64,000 nt of DNA, from positions 24,121,397 to 24,185,396 of the forward strand of contig OX393562.1 in NCBI GenBank assembly GCA_947652115.1, in the 5' to 3' direction. Source of the stretch: Blastomussa wellsi. Taxonomy: Eukaryota; Cnidaria; Anthozoa; Scleractinia; Plerogyridae. Shown one piece after another: positions 14,301 to 28,300 of this stretch; the first letter of the stretch is position 1; each line of letters begins with the position of its first letter. Under the pieces are notes generated by a model. It was not told where the DNA came from and searched no databases. It was given only the letters and a program-made list of their open reading frames with translations. The position numbers and the translations under genes are program-made.

Positions 14301-16337
14301 TGGAAAAACAGGCCGGATTATAATAGGATATCCCAGGTGTAATTCAAATTAGGCGTCCTAGAATACGTCCGACTATTACAGTATACGAGGCGTGCACCGA
14401 CTCGTATTCGCGTGAACTCGGGCCCGAATATTTCGCTTTTCGTGCAGTGTTTACACATGTGCACTATTTCATGGTTCACTCACAATTACGAATGTGGAAT
14501 TGGAGTTTTTAGGTTATTTAGAATTTTGTTAAGAACAGCTAACATTCAAACTGCCAGAGCTCGAATTTGCTTAATTTAACGCTATCAACTGAGACACATT
14601 ACCAGTAACATAAGATCACTCTCACCTTTTTAAAGTCGCTTGGAGTGACATACAGATACTTGAAGCCCTGCAAAGACCAAAACTTCATATCAAACTGAAT
14701 ACACCTGACTCGAATATGAGAGAATTTGAATATGCACGTTTGTTTTAGTGTCGATGGTGACCACTTCTGATAGTATTCGAGTACACATTCTCCAAGAAGA
14801 TCATTGTTTGGAAATGTGGATTTAGCTAAACTAACTACACCTTCAATTTCTGTTTTGTAAGACTGCAGTGAGTTCTCTATTAACGCAAACCTCATTAAGG
14901 CGGGCACCTCTATAAGACGAAAAAACTGGGGTTGGACCCTGTGAGCCCGTTTTCAATTATTTTACTATACGAGACCTCCCTATAAGCCGGACACATCTCT
15001 AAAACGTGGTCCCGATGGTGTCTACCTTAAAAACACTTGACTGCAACGTCTAATTCTGAGTAAGCGATTAAATTAGGGGTTAAAAAAAGATATAAAAAAT
15101 CTCGAGTAACTGTAAATCCTAGAGTCTTGAACCGCTTTCGAACAGCTCGTGTAACCAGTGAACCTTTCCATTAGTATCTACGAACACTCCACTGACCTTC
15201 TCAGGAGCAAGAGGGTCATTCCAGGCCACCTTGAAATGGTGCTTCACTTCCTCGGCGAGGCCAATGCGAGCGCCACTGTTGGCGGAGATGTACACAAATG
15301 GAATGCCTTGAGATCTTGCCAGTTCAGAAGCTCTCTGAAAGTACAACGAGAACCAAGGACAGTAAATCACACTTCACATATTTATCAACAATGGAAGCAA
15401 GGCCGTTCATTTTTCCTACCCATTTTAACATTGCAGCGCCACAGCCGGAGCTTGCGTAGCTGGCGGGATTAGCAGGCGCGAGCGGTGAATCGGCTAAGTC
15501 AGTGCCCTTGCGGGTACGCTCCGCCGCCAAAAAAGCACTTGAAAGCGAAATCCTGCCAGCTACCCAGGCTGCCATACCAACAGATAGCCCCTCTACAGCA
15601 GCTTCGGCATCTGCAGCAACGCTGAAAGGAATTTAAATTCTGAAAAATCTCGGCACGCTTTTCAGTCCACTGGCAAGACAAATGTACCCAACAACTTCCA
15701 ACAGTGCTGTCATTCATCAGAAATTTAATTCCCTGACGATTCCTTGGCCTTGTTAGTTTCCTTACGGCGGAAATCACTAATTTCTACTAGTGACCTATAA
15801 AAAGCTAATAACGTATAACTGAAATTTGCGACTATTTCTCTACGTTAGAACATTTTTTGTTTCAATGTCTTTTTGCTTTCATGATCATTGCATACCTTGA
15901 AAAGCATGTCCTCAGGCGGTGCAAATGAACCAATCATGACCGTAATGTCATTCGCTACGACAATTATCTAGTAAGACAGGAGTACAGAGATACAAATCAC
16001 GGTTAAATGCAACTGGTCAAGACAGGAAAATGCTTTTTATACAACAGCTGTTTCACTGTGGAACATATACTAACCTCACGTCCTTCCGGACAATCTGGCG
16101 TCACACATTCCATTCTCCAGGCTATCATGCCAATCTAAAAGTATGACAAGGAAATTGACATCAATGTAAGAGTTACTGTGATCTCATTTAAAGACGACCC
16201 AAGTGACAAAACATATCGGAATCATCCCAAACACGAATATGAAATTAGTTCATGGTACTGACTGTGTTCTCTCCATGCAGTCTGTTTATTGGCATAAGTT
16301 GGTCGTTTTCATCCAAAACATATTCTGTCACTTTCAG
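5393..16337 (-). CDS. ACACA: ACC exons 50-71: carboxyltransferase domain
   Basis: This domain transfers the carboxyl group from biotin to acetyl-CoA. From about residue 1555 the N-subdomain shows IYRE-type upstream context, then [17 protein letters not shown] (exon 53), [25 protein letters not shown] (exon 56) and [16 protein letters not shown]. The C-subdomain shows [51 protein letters not shown], the CoA-site stretch [10 protein letters not shown] (exon 63, near residue 1966) and [12 protein letters not shown] (exon 64). The end has [21 protein letters not shown] and a serine- and asparagine-rich tail, with TAA at 5393-5395. Confidence 0.96.
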
Positions 16338-19300
16338 CTGAAAAAGGAAAGCACAATTAAATGAACAGAGATGACGATAAAACATTACTTTCGACAAGTA
16401 ATGTTATGTTGCATGAGACCGCTCTATGTTACTGCTATCGACTCGGCCAAGCTAATTACCAAACTCAGTTATCAGATATCCACAATCAATAGTTTAAAGG
16501 CATTTTAAGATGGCTGTAAGTATAAAGAGCGGCTGAACTTCTGCGCAGAGGTTAAGCACTACTCTGTCAAAATTGCATTGTTGATTTGTGAAAATGTTAG
16601 CCTACATTATTCAACCATCCTTGTTCCTTTTTGGGTTATAGTATCACCTCTTTTTTTCCTTGGCAAACTATTTCTTTCAGGTTTCCTACATTTTAAGGGT
16701 AATTTGGCTCGTCGCCAAAAGTGACGCAAAATATAGCTGCCTTAAAAAGCAAAGAAGTTTAAAGAATTGCTTGAGAGTAAAAACTTACAATATCGGTGGG
16801 GCTTTTATCCTCCTTGTGTTCAGTACACCACTGTTTCCATTGTCGCACAATGGCCTGAAAAAAAGTACCAAGGAGGCTCGTAGAAATGAAAACTAAAAAA
16901 TACGTATTCCGGGATGATAACTGACACAACATAAACCACAGGTACATGTAAGCTTACATGAGCGGCATCAATGTTCAATACATCAATGTGTTTCAAGTCA
17001 TTTCATATTGAACATCTAGGAAACACGACACCATCACGGCAAACAAAAATGAATAGAACACTGTAAGACTGTGGGCTGTTGTAGTCGTGCTACCATAACA
17101 ATTCAAGATGCACTGCGCCAAATGAAAAATATTCTGGAGTATTCTAGCCTCGAATACGTCATTGTGATGCCATAGAATCCTAGCGTATTTAAGGCATACG
17201 CAATACGTAAAGTGTTCAAGAGTATTCGATTTGAATACGTGAAGTTTCCCTGGAGTATTCACGAGTATTCAATATTGAATACGCCATGCACACCTGGAGT
17301 GTTCAATTTGAACATGAAAAAACAGGCAGGATTCAACTAGGATATCCCAGGTGTTTTTCGAATCAGGCGTCCAAGAATACGTCGGAAAATTACAGTTATA
17401 CGAGGCGTGTGCCGACTCGTATTCGAGCGAATTCTGGCCCGAATATTTGGCTTTTCGCGCAGTGATGGTCAACTGTCAACTACGATCATGTCTTCATAAT
17501 GGCCAACTGTAAACTGAAGATCTAAATTTGGAAAATCTTATCACCTGCTGGAAAAGCTCCGGAAAGTCATACACATAGGTTGTTCCAAGGGATTGTGCAT
17601 TAAAGCGTTTCAGCTGAAAGTAGATGAAAAACTCATTAATTATCAAGGTGAAAGCAAGGTCAAAACTGCGCCTTTCCCTTAACTCATGGTATGATAACAA
17701 ATAGTAACGCCGCAAAAATTCACTCACATTCCAAAAAGTACCGATATCGATTATTTTCGTCATAGGTTTAATTGCAATAACAACAAGTGTGGATGTTACG
17801 TCCACCATATTTACCTGTAAATGATCTTTGGTGACGTAGGGAGTGCTGATAGGAAGGCCATGATGAGGACCCTGTTTCTGGTCATAGGACTCGAACACTA
17901 TCTGTTAATCAGAGAATCCGAGATCAGGTCGAACAATTTGCACCTCTGAAAAAGCACAATCAGTTATTCTAAACTGTCATGTTTCAAGAGGTTAACGAGC
18001 TACTAATGAAACAGTAAAAGTTCTAGATACCAAGGCATGACGAAATTTTGACGGATTGGTCAGAAAATACTATGTGGTACGAGTAAACTCGCACACCCAG
18101 ACAGCTGTTGTAAAATTATATTTTTGTGTCTTTTTAAAGTGATCTAGTTCAAAACAGTGTAACTTCTGTAATTGAAGTAAAAAGGACAACGAAAACATTC
18201 CCAATGTAGATGAAGAGAAGGCATCCCAACTTCAGCATTAAATCTATGCCGCTGATTTTCATTGCCGTAGGGGACCTGCACCCTCATATATCTGCAAAGA
18301 AACGCCCCGTACACTGCACGGATATATAAATATTTTCATTGTCAATGTGCTTGTATTGATCTTAAATGTCTGTTCTTTAAAATCTCTTCAATCAGTTCAT
18401 GCCTAAACACTCCTGTAAATTGTTACCTGCCCAGTCCTTGGATCTGTTATCTCCCGGTAAATATGAAAGCCCAGATAGTAGCCGGACTCATTGGAGATAA
18501 ATAGCCGCAGAGGAATCTTCTTTCCAGTCGGCGTGAGCCTGAAAATTTTTCAAGCAAGTGTAGTTAGCATAAAGCTACATTTTATTTACAGTAAAGTGCG
18601 GTAAAGTGAGAGGCGCAGTGGCCTAATGGTTAGTGCGCTGGACTCCGGATCGGACGATCCGGGTTCGAGCCCCTTGCCGACCGGCAATGCGTTATGTTCT
18701 TAGGCAGGACACTTTACTCTCACAGTGCCTCTCTTCACCCAGGTCTATAAATGGGAACCGGTGAATTTACTGCTGGGGGGTAACCCAGGAAGTAGAGGAG
18801 GGAGTAGAAATACTCTCTGTGGCTTCATGCTACAGAAACCGGGATGAGCTCCGGCCTGATGGGCCACTAGGCTCGTATGCAGACTTCACCTTTACAGTGC
18901 AGCAAACGGCTCTATTCTGTCAGAAAGAGACCTAGGAACTAAGTCAGAAAGTCACAGTGTGGAAAAAGAATATCCTAATGATTTGCAATACCTGATAGTG
19001 ACTTTCATTTCAGCTTGAAGGACACGAAGCTTCCATAGTCGCCTGCCATACCTTGTGACAATGTGACGGATACTCTCTTCAATCTGCAAGAATAAATAAT
19101 CTTACTGAGACTAGTTCTGTTTTTTTTTTTTTTATCAAGAAAAACTGACTGAAGTGAAATCTCTCAAGGTTTGAACGAGCTACGTCACGAACGAAATTAC
19201 CCTTAAAATGAAGGAAACCTCAAAATAATAATTCACTAAGAAAGAAAAACATCAAAGAGGTGATACTAAACCAAACAGGAACAAGGATGAAGAACACTGA

Positions 19301-22300
19301 GACGGATTACAAAATGACAAATATGAAAAAGCTAAGCTTAATTTTTGAAAAAGCACAAGCCATAAAGTAACTCCTTAAAATGCTTTTCGCACTCTTTTTA
19401 ATAGCATCCTACTACTCCCCTCGAACAATGACTGAACTCTAGACCATCATGAGCAATTTTGATAGTATACACAACAAACTGTGATTGGCGATGAAAATTA
19501 TGACCAAACAAGCCAAGCTGGGCGACTTACATTCATAGTCGAATAGTTCACGAGAAAACCAAGAGTTTATGGCTTGCTGGAAAAGCAACTACACGTTTAA
19601 AGGAATTTACGTTCGGCATGGCATGAAAGTATAGTGTACCTTGGAGGCAGCGTGACCGAGTGGTTACGGCGCCGGACTTGAAATCCGGACGTTCCGGATT
19701 CAAGTCTTCCTCTGACCACTAACTGAGTTCAACTTGTTTCTTGGCACACCCTAGTTCAACTCCTCGCTCATGCTTGTAAATAGCCAACTGGTTTGCCTCA
19801 CACCAGTTGGGGTGTTGTTAGCTTGTTATGTTTATTTGAAAATATTTGTTTCGCTTCAGGTTGAGTAGCATGCCGGAGAACTAGCTTGATATAGCAAAGT
19901 GCATTGACCACTACAAACAACATTTACTAATAAAAAAAGCTACATTTATATTTGCCTTAAACTCGTGATAGCGTTGACCAACGAAAAGTAGCAGTCACGC
20001 TTTTATTTAGGGAAGTACAAAAACGAGAATTTGCCTTAACATAGTAGAGATAAACCTACCCTATTGGGCTCTATGATGACGCATGGTACAAAGTGAAGGA
20101 AAATGTGATTACAATCTGTCCTCTTGGCCTGCAACAACACAATATGAACGTGGACAAGCATTTGTATACAGACTGACAAGTTATGCATGTCGCTTGCCTC
20201 TAGTGGTTTGAAACACGTAGGTGTAAAAAGTTTAGCTGCCAGTTATAGGAACCAATTATCAAAAGCGCCAAAGTGAAGTCAACTGGGTTCAATAATTGGT
20301 GTATTGTACACGAAATACTAGCATGTTCATTTCTGGCATCACGTGTAAACAAGGCAATCCTAAGCGTGGCTTTCTCCGTCTACGCCCTAGTTTCAGTTTG
20401 TTGAAGAAGAAAAAACAAATTCTCGCGACAGCCCTTCATACAATACGTCAATCACGAAAGAGAGTGTTGAATCACATTTCCAAACACCGAAAAGTGAGTT
20501 CAAAATACGACGCAACAGTGAGATGAGACAATAACTCATAACTCAATAACTCTTGACATATTTCATAATGCCTATTTCTCACAAACCATTAGTAGCCATG
20601 TCAAGCTGACCGCCGCAACAGAAACAGAAACGCGAACTGCCCACCTCGCAGGTCACATGTTCTATACCCAGATCCCAGCTGTTTGAGACAAAAACATTTC
20701 ACAAAATCGGGCAACCTAGATAACAGTATTACTTACACACTCCGAAAAACAAACTTCCAGTTGATCTAAAGACTCAAGGAGTTGTATCTCACTCTCTTTC
20801 TCCATATATTCAAACGATGCTTCCTAGAAAAAGCCAAAAAAGGGAAAAATCGTTTTATAAAATCTTTAAAGTTAAAATGTCACAAACAACTGATCGTCTG
20901 CACTTACTTTTGTGATAAAGTCCGAGTGCCTCACAATGCTCCGGATGAAAAACCTATGATCGGTGACTTCTGAGTGAGCTGAAACCTAACAGCAAAAACA
21001 AACACAATTCGCGGTTAGAATGACACTGTAAAAAAGTAGGGTACATGACTAGATTCAGCATGTCAAACTGAGTAAAAACGCCAAGTTTCATATTTAAAAA
21101 CGATTAAATATAAAAATTCAAAAATTGTGAAAAATGAATGGCGTCCGCACGCCATACATTTCTTTGTAAAAATCATGAAATTCAAACTACTATAATTCTT
21201 CAAGTTTGAATCATAACTCTTCGAAACTCTGCATTATTACTAAAATTGGTAAGGCGATTCTATCCGTGAACCTGGTTTTTCATTTCATGAAATGTTGACA
21301 AATATGACGCTATAACCGCGAATTGTGCTATTGACTCCTGCCATTTTAAACCTTAAGGGGAAAATGGAAAAAGGTTCGCGTTACCGAGGGTAGAACAAGT
21401 AAGAAAATGATCTGGAGTGAAATCGAAACAACCTCATTCCCAGGGTCTCTCGCCTTCCCGTCCTGCCGGAATGGAGAGGAGAGAGGGCGAGGAGATGAGA
21501 TACCCTGGGAACGAAGTTGGAATCGAAAAAGGTTCCATTCTCGTCCCCATAGCCCTTTTCGTTTCTCTTAGCCGGCAGGGCCTTGGCACGAAAAACGTAG
21601 GGCTCTGGAGATATACGATTTCCAGTCCGAGATTCTAGGACTTCCGGAATTCATGTATATAGCATTGATGTTTCTACATGTTGTGTGTTGTAACAAGGCG
21701 GCCGTCGAACATTTTGACTTCCGTCTACGATTTCTTTGTTCTCAACAGCCAATAAAAAAAATCGAATTTTTTTGAAAATCGTATGTCCCCAGAGCCCTAC
21801 GTTTTTCGTGCCAAGGCCCTGTCGGCTAAGAAAAACGAAAAGGGCTATGGGGACGAGAATGAAAAGGTCCTCGCTATTGACGAATGGAGTTATCGAATAA
21901 TCAAATGTATTTTACTGTTCAAATCTGCAAAGTTAGCTTAACTCTTCGCTTCACTTTTAAACAATTTGCAATTAAAGAAAGTAGTTCAAAATCAACCTCA
22001 TCCCAGGGTCTTTCATCTTCCGGGAGGGCGGAAGATTGAGAGACCCTGGGAACGAGGTTGGTTTAAAATCAGATTGAGATGAACGAGAATAAGGACTGCA
22101 GAATAGAGTAGAGGTCTCCAGTGCAGTGCCCACAACATATAATCACAGCAAGGACGTCACCTTTTTGGCTGAGCCTTGATACAAATGGATGTTGTGATTT
22201 GTGGTTGGAATCGTCTCCAAGTCAAAGTTTCGTAGACGGTAAACCTCCAGCTGAAAAGCTAGGGCAGGCTCCAAATGACGGTAAATGGAATCTTCCTCAA

Positions 22301-25300
22301 ACTGTTCGAGACAAAGCAATAGAACATGCATCATTATCCGAGCGAAACAACAACTTGAGAGAAAAAAGTGTTAATTAGAACTTAATCGTGTTATACTCAC
22401 ATCCTCTCGAGCTCGGAAGGTGAAGAACCATGGCAGCATACCCTGTAGAATAAACCACAATTTATCGATGCATTGAGCAATAAAAAATGAAGCCCACTAA
22501 TGAAAAATGTATTTAGACAACAACTAGACTATTTTGACTGGAAAGCAAAAATTACAATCCCTATTACCAAAATTGTTGTTTGCAACTGAGAGAAAAACAA
22601 AAACCGCGTCGATTACCACCAATTTTTCATTTACACTCGCCTGTTACCATAATCGCTTAACCAATATTAAAACCCAAAGCAGACGCTCTTAGGCTCATCA
22701 CGCACTCCTCTCCCCCTCGTCAGGAACGAAAGATTGCGTGACGAGGCCAAAGGACGTTAAACTAGGCTTTGCACTTGTTTTCAAATTAAAAATTAAGTGA
22801 TTCAAACGGTGATAGCAGGGACGCCTTTAACTCTTTCTACATTCAGCGAATTCATTGGCACGAAAAGGTTGGGCTTGCACGGCAACATCTCCCATGACAA
22901 AATACTTAACATAGATCAAATTCACGTTACCTTACAATCACTTAGCAAGTAGGTAATTCTCCTAATTCCCTTGTCCTTTAGAATCTCTTTCTGAATAATT
23001 AGAAGAAAAGACAGATTTAAGAAGGCACTTTCCCTAGAACCAATGAGATCTTCATTTGCTATTTTTTCGCCTAAGTCTATCATAATGGTGTATAGTTTCC
23101 TTAAAACTCCACAAACGCTTGAAGACAGTGTAACTTATCATGACTGTGTGCATGTAAGAACTTCTGGCAATTACCGCATTTGCTCGATGAAGCACAAGCA
23201 AATACGATAAAGCACAATATTAATTCAGAGCAAAGCGGCTTTTAATCGAAGTATCATTACACTGAATTATTCGAAAAGTCAATATAACGAACAAGCAGGG
23301 TGCAATTCAGTCTAAACCAGCCTCAGGACTGTCAAAGGACATGTATGTGTCCAACTAAATCACCATCTGAACTGACAAAACAGTAGAGAGGTCCGAAATT
23401 ATATTACAGAACTCCTAAATGAGGCATTGTCAACGTGTTTGCATCAGGAGGAGTAAAGAGTTGCCCAGAAATCCTGTCTGACAACAGCTGGGAATTAATC
23501 GGACATTGTTAGTTGCAACCCTGAATGCTTAGAAAAAAATATTTTTCTGGGTAGCAATGCTTTTCAGTTCGAAGTGGCTGTATTAGTTGCTGAAATTTCC
23601 TTTACATAATCTAAAATGTTATGATATTTTAAAGTGCGCCACACTCAAATTAGTCTCCTTCGCAGCCGTTATTTATTTTTAACCCTAAAATCGAACAAAA
23701 AAGGTAATTTCAAAGAATGAAAATTGCCATGACCAAACTATATGTGGAAAATCGTCACCTTGGACTGGGTAAACTCGTATACCATCTTGCGGCAAATTTC
23801 CACATCTTTACAATTCTTCTCAATTTGCAACGCAATGTTAATGATGTGGACAGGTTCTTCTTCCTTCCCAGCGCCAGGCTAAAGGAAGAAAAAAACTTTG
23901 TTTTACACTGTGTTCGGTGCTGTATTTCACACATTTCGGAGGTGAAATAAATGTGCACTTCTGTAGCTAAGATAAGTAAAGCTTCCTGCGAACTTAACAT
24001 GCTTCAAAATCACATGAAACCAAAATATACCATAGACAAGATGCATGATTATTATTTATTAGTAAAAACCTTCTAGTATACTGATGCAAATGCCGTAATC
24101 TGATTGGTTGAGCTACTGCACACTACCAGCCATTAGAGTGCAGTAGTTGAAGGTCGTCTTCAAAATGGCGACGTCTGCGCGTTTAGCGAAGTTTCGAAGG
24201 ATGATTTTAGAACTTTTTCACAGACACACGATTCGTTTATTATGACCAGTTTATTATTTGGTCACCAACTATCACCTCATAGAAATCTCGAGCTCATAAT
24301 CTAATAGTTAATAATTCCTTGAAGGGCGCTTTTTTTTATACAGGGTCGACAAAGATCCAGATCCAGATCCAGGAGTGCTTATTCCAAACGAGGCAGCATA
24401 GAGCGGGTTTCAATTATAATAAAAATAATTGACATTTACATCGCGCAAATTCCAATTGTGCAATAGACCAATTTCGATATTTTAAAATTCATCCTAAAAC
24501 AATAGACCTCAGCACGAGGCTCCGGGGTATAAATTATAGAGTTTGTGGGATTTATTCCCCGGAGCCTCGCAGTGTTGTCTATTGTTTTAGGCTGAATATT
24601 AAAATATCGAAATTGGTCTATTGAATGTCGAAAAACCAAAACCAAAGTAATTACTTTGGCCAATCAAAAGGATGGAAACAATCCAGTAATCCAATCAAAA
24701 CTCGAAGTAATTACACGTAGCCGACACAAAGCGCGAGAAAACGTGCGTGCGTGAGACACAATTGGCTTCAGACATGCAAAACAAAAGCAATGGGCATTAT
24801 TCGACTCGCCATATTGGCCATAGACAATAGATTTCTTCCCCCGAGCCTCGAGTTGAAATGTTTGGGAATGAGTTTCCGCGTGGCAAAACAAAAGTTTTCA
24901 ATCCCTCGGGACTCAATATCGCCGCCGTGGGATTTAGGTTTATTGTTTTTGGCTGAATTTTAAAATATCGAAATTGGTCTATACGCTAATTACTTTCAAA
25001 ACCGGTCTAATAAGAATGGGTGAGTGTTGAATGCGTCTGTTGCCAAGTAGCAAACACTCTTTACTCGCAAGAGTTTTTTGTAATATCAAATTTGCTATTT
25101 TCACACGCGTATGAATGTATTGCGTTTCTAGGTGTCTTTCGGGTATATTATCTGTACCTCTATCTTTTTTTCACTTTCCCACAATGGATCAAGATTTATC
25201 TTTCGTGCCATGGGCGATGGAGACAGCTGCTCAGGGGTTGGTGGTTCAAAACGCTTCATTATATCATCAAAATTTCTGCAAACGAAAAATTATCTTTGTG

Positions 25301-28300
25301 GTGAATTTTACAATTCAAGCAAATGACAATTAAAGAAGTCTATACAATGGAATTCGAACCCGTGACACTACCAACTTACAGTGTAGCTATCAAGCCACAC
25401 ATAAAATACTTCAGAATATAAAACTCCTTTTGTTGGCAAATCAATTTTTAACTTCCTCCTAGAGAACAAGTCCATCAAAGGCAGTAGTTATAATTGCCGG
25501 ACAGAAAGAGTGTACCTTTCAAATTCAAGCATGGACCGGAATGCTGCCATAACACCGGTTCTTTCACATGGCTTCAAAGGCTGCTGATTTATGAGGTCAA
25601 ACATGCCTTCACTGAGACTACGCACCTGAAAATGAAATGAAACCCATGGACACTTCGTACTCAAACATAACGGATTATTTTATATACTTTACGTCATAAC
25701 GGAAACTGTTCGTGATGTCTGGAAAGTGAGAAATGATCGTCACCGAGGGCTTCAACGGGATTTGAGCCCGTGACCTCCGCGATACCAATGCGTTGCTCTA
25801 CCAACTGAGCTAGGAAGCCACACATTGGGAGCGAGGTCAATTTATTGCGGTCATATTTTCCCCTTAGGCGTGAAATGAAATAATTCATATATGAACTGCG
25901 GATGTTTATATATCAATTATTTCATATGTTTTACGTCAAAACTTAATTTGGGAGCCATCTCTATTCTACAAAGGCACCTATCCTTTACCATCCTTTGCTT
26001 TATAATACATTCCCTGCTTATCAACTCTCTACATACCCTTGGCATAGCAAGAACAGTTTTGCTAGAAGGAACTTTCTGCTGCATTCTAAAAAACAAGCAG
26101 ACGACAAAAAGAACTACTTAGGAAATAATTATTACATATGATATTATTTTTAACGCTATTCCGACCGGGAGGGGGCGGAAAGTGCCCGAACTGACTTTGA
26201 ACCTTTAAAATGTTTTCAATATTTAACCGAAAGCTGCAAAATTTTGCGGCTTTAACTAAAATTCACCTGTGAACGATTTGGTCTAAAAGGGCATTGTGTC
26301 CCCATGGCAACTGTCTTCTGACGAATTGACTTTAAACTAGTTATTTTTACATTTAAGGACTTGTTAGCAATGTTTTGTTGATTATGAGCACTTTTCAGCA
26401 GTTTTTGGCGATTTTCCGACGTTTCGCAAAAATAAAAATCCAAGATGGCGAATTTAAGATGGCCGCAATTTGGACATGTTGACGTAATTACCACGTGATA
26501 TGACCTCATCATCCCACGTAACCTATCTCAAAATGTAGATTTTGAACGCACTATTTAATCAGCCCACAGCCCGGTCAGAAAAGATAAAAAAAGCCCGGTC
26601 TGAAAAGGGTTAATGAACAGCTTGCTGTTTGGTAACGGCTAACAAGGTGTGCGAGGGGTATGGATTGGAATTTTATTCCATTCTCACAATTGCAAAAACT
26701 AAAAAATCCCACTGATGTCGCTTGGTTGTGAGCAAATGTCAATGTCAATAATTTCATGCGTGATAGAGAAAGGATCGTTCGTGGCGCAGACAGCTCAATT
26801 TGAAAGAAGGCTGGAAAAGAAATATTTTTAAGCTCGTGGCTACAGAACAATTTAGAGGTGAATAAAGTCCACAAATGCAAGTCTTTTCGGAAGAATTGTA
26901 TTCATGTTAGTGCAAAACAAACCTGTTTGGGTGTGCATTTGGTAGAATAAACTGGAACTGCACAAGCAAGACATTCGCCTCGACCTTCGAAAAGATGAAT
27001 GAAGAAAAAGGTTACCAAGCCTTATCAAAGAAAATGCATTTTACCGTGTGGTACAACGTCCACATTTTCCATCATGGCAACAGAATAGAACCTAGCCTGC
27101 GTAGCAAGCGTTCTCAAGCGAGCGAAGAGCTGTTATGATCTGTTATCGTATATCTGGCCCCAATTTTCGCGCGACCAGAAATCGCTCTTCGCTCTTCGCT
27201 CGGGCGGGAACGCTTGCCACGCAGGCTAAATAGAACCTGTAAAGGTATTTTTGTCAAACGTTGACATCTCAAAACAAAATCTACCTTCTCATGGTATAGA
27301 GTAGTGAGCTCATATGCTTGATAACTGCGCCTGATGTAAACCTGCAAGAAAGTGTCAACGATTAAGATATTTTTCTCGAGACACGCAACTAATCACCGAA
27401 ACATTTTATTTAACAAATAAAGAAGCCTGAGCCATGTATTATACCGTCATAAACACGACGGGCATTTGAAAACACGAGGGAAATGTAGAAAACACGAGCC
27501 GCAGGCGAGCGTTTTCCACATTTCTCGAGTGTCCTGAAATGTCCAGAGTGTTTTATGACAGTATGATACATGGCTTAGGCTTCTTTATTTGCTTTATGAT
27601 ACAGATTTTATACGCCGGAAGTAAAAACAACAAAACACACACGATGGAAAAACTGTTAAAAGCAATTTATTTTCATTCGAGCAAAGCTGGAGAAAAACCA
27701 ATAACGCTTTTCCTATGTTTTATACTCTGATAAAACATGGGTTTTTGACCAATCAGAGCTCGCACAAAATCCTATCTATATTATAAAGCTTTATATTTTA
27801 TAATGCTCAAAACCCACCTCCAGAGCTGCCCTCCTAACTGCTTCATTAGAGTGGTAGAAGAAGCTTGGAAGAATGTCAAATATCGCATTTTCCGAGAGTA
27901 TCAATTTCTAGAATTAACAAAATCAATCATGAATCATGTTTACTACTTTTATTTTTAAATGTTCTATGAAAGTGCACCCAAATGTAGATTTCGCAGCCGC
28001 GATTAACTTGAAAATTGCAGAAACCACTTCAGTTGTTGTAAATTATAATTCAGATATATAACTACTAATGGTGCATTTCTGAGTCGACTTCTCTTCGGTT
28101 TCAAGACTTCTCGTGCAAAAATATATATTTTATATGAAACTGCATGATGGAAATGAGCATGTAGGTGAAACATGAGCGCAACTCGAGTAAGTCCCATGAA
28201 ACATTCACTTCACCAACACTTGCCATTACCTGGAAACTGTCTGAAGCCAGCTGGTTGCCATACATGTCAATGGCTGAGAGAAAAAGCGATTCAATCTGGT

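Noticed and set aside
15119..15196. Read-through of ACC exon 53 into [11 protein letters not shown] and on
   Set aside because: The frame stays open by chance; a GTCAGT donor at 15196 and the next exon ([12 protein letters not shown]) restore the conserved order.
19640..19725. Functional tRNA-Ser gene
   Set aside because: Stems are imperfect and a SINE body follows directly.
25750..25830. Functional tRNA gene on the minus strand
   Set aside because: The tRNA-like block has a mismatched anticodon stem and is embedded in a multi-copy repeat.
26252..26512. Possible ACC exon near 26300 on the minus strand
   Set aside because: It has a donor-like end but no similarity; exon 26037-26085 fits the phase on both sides.
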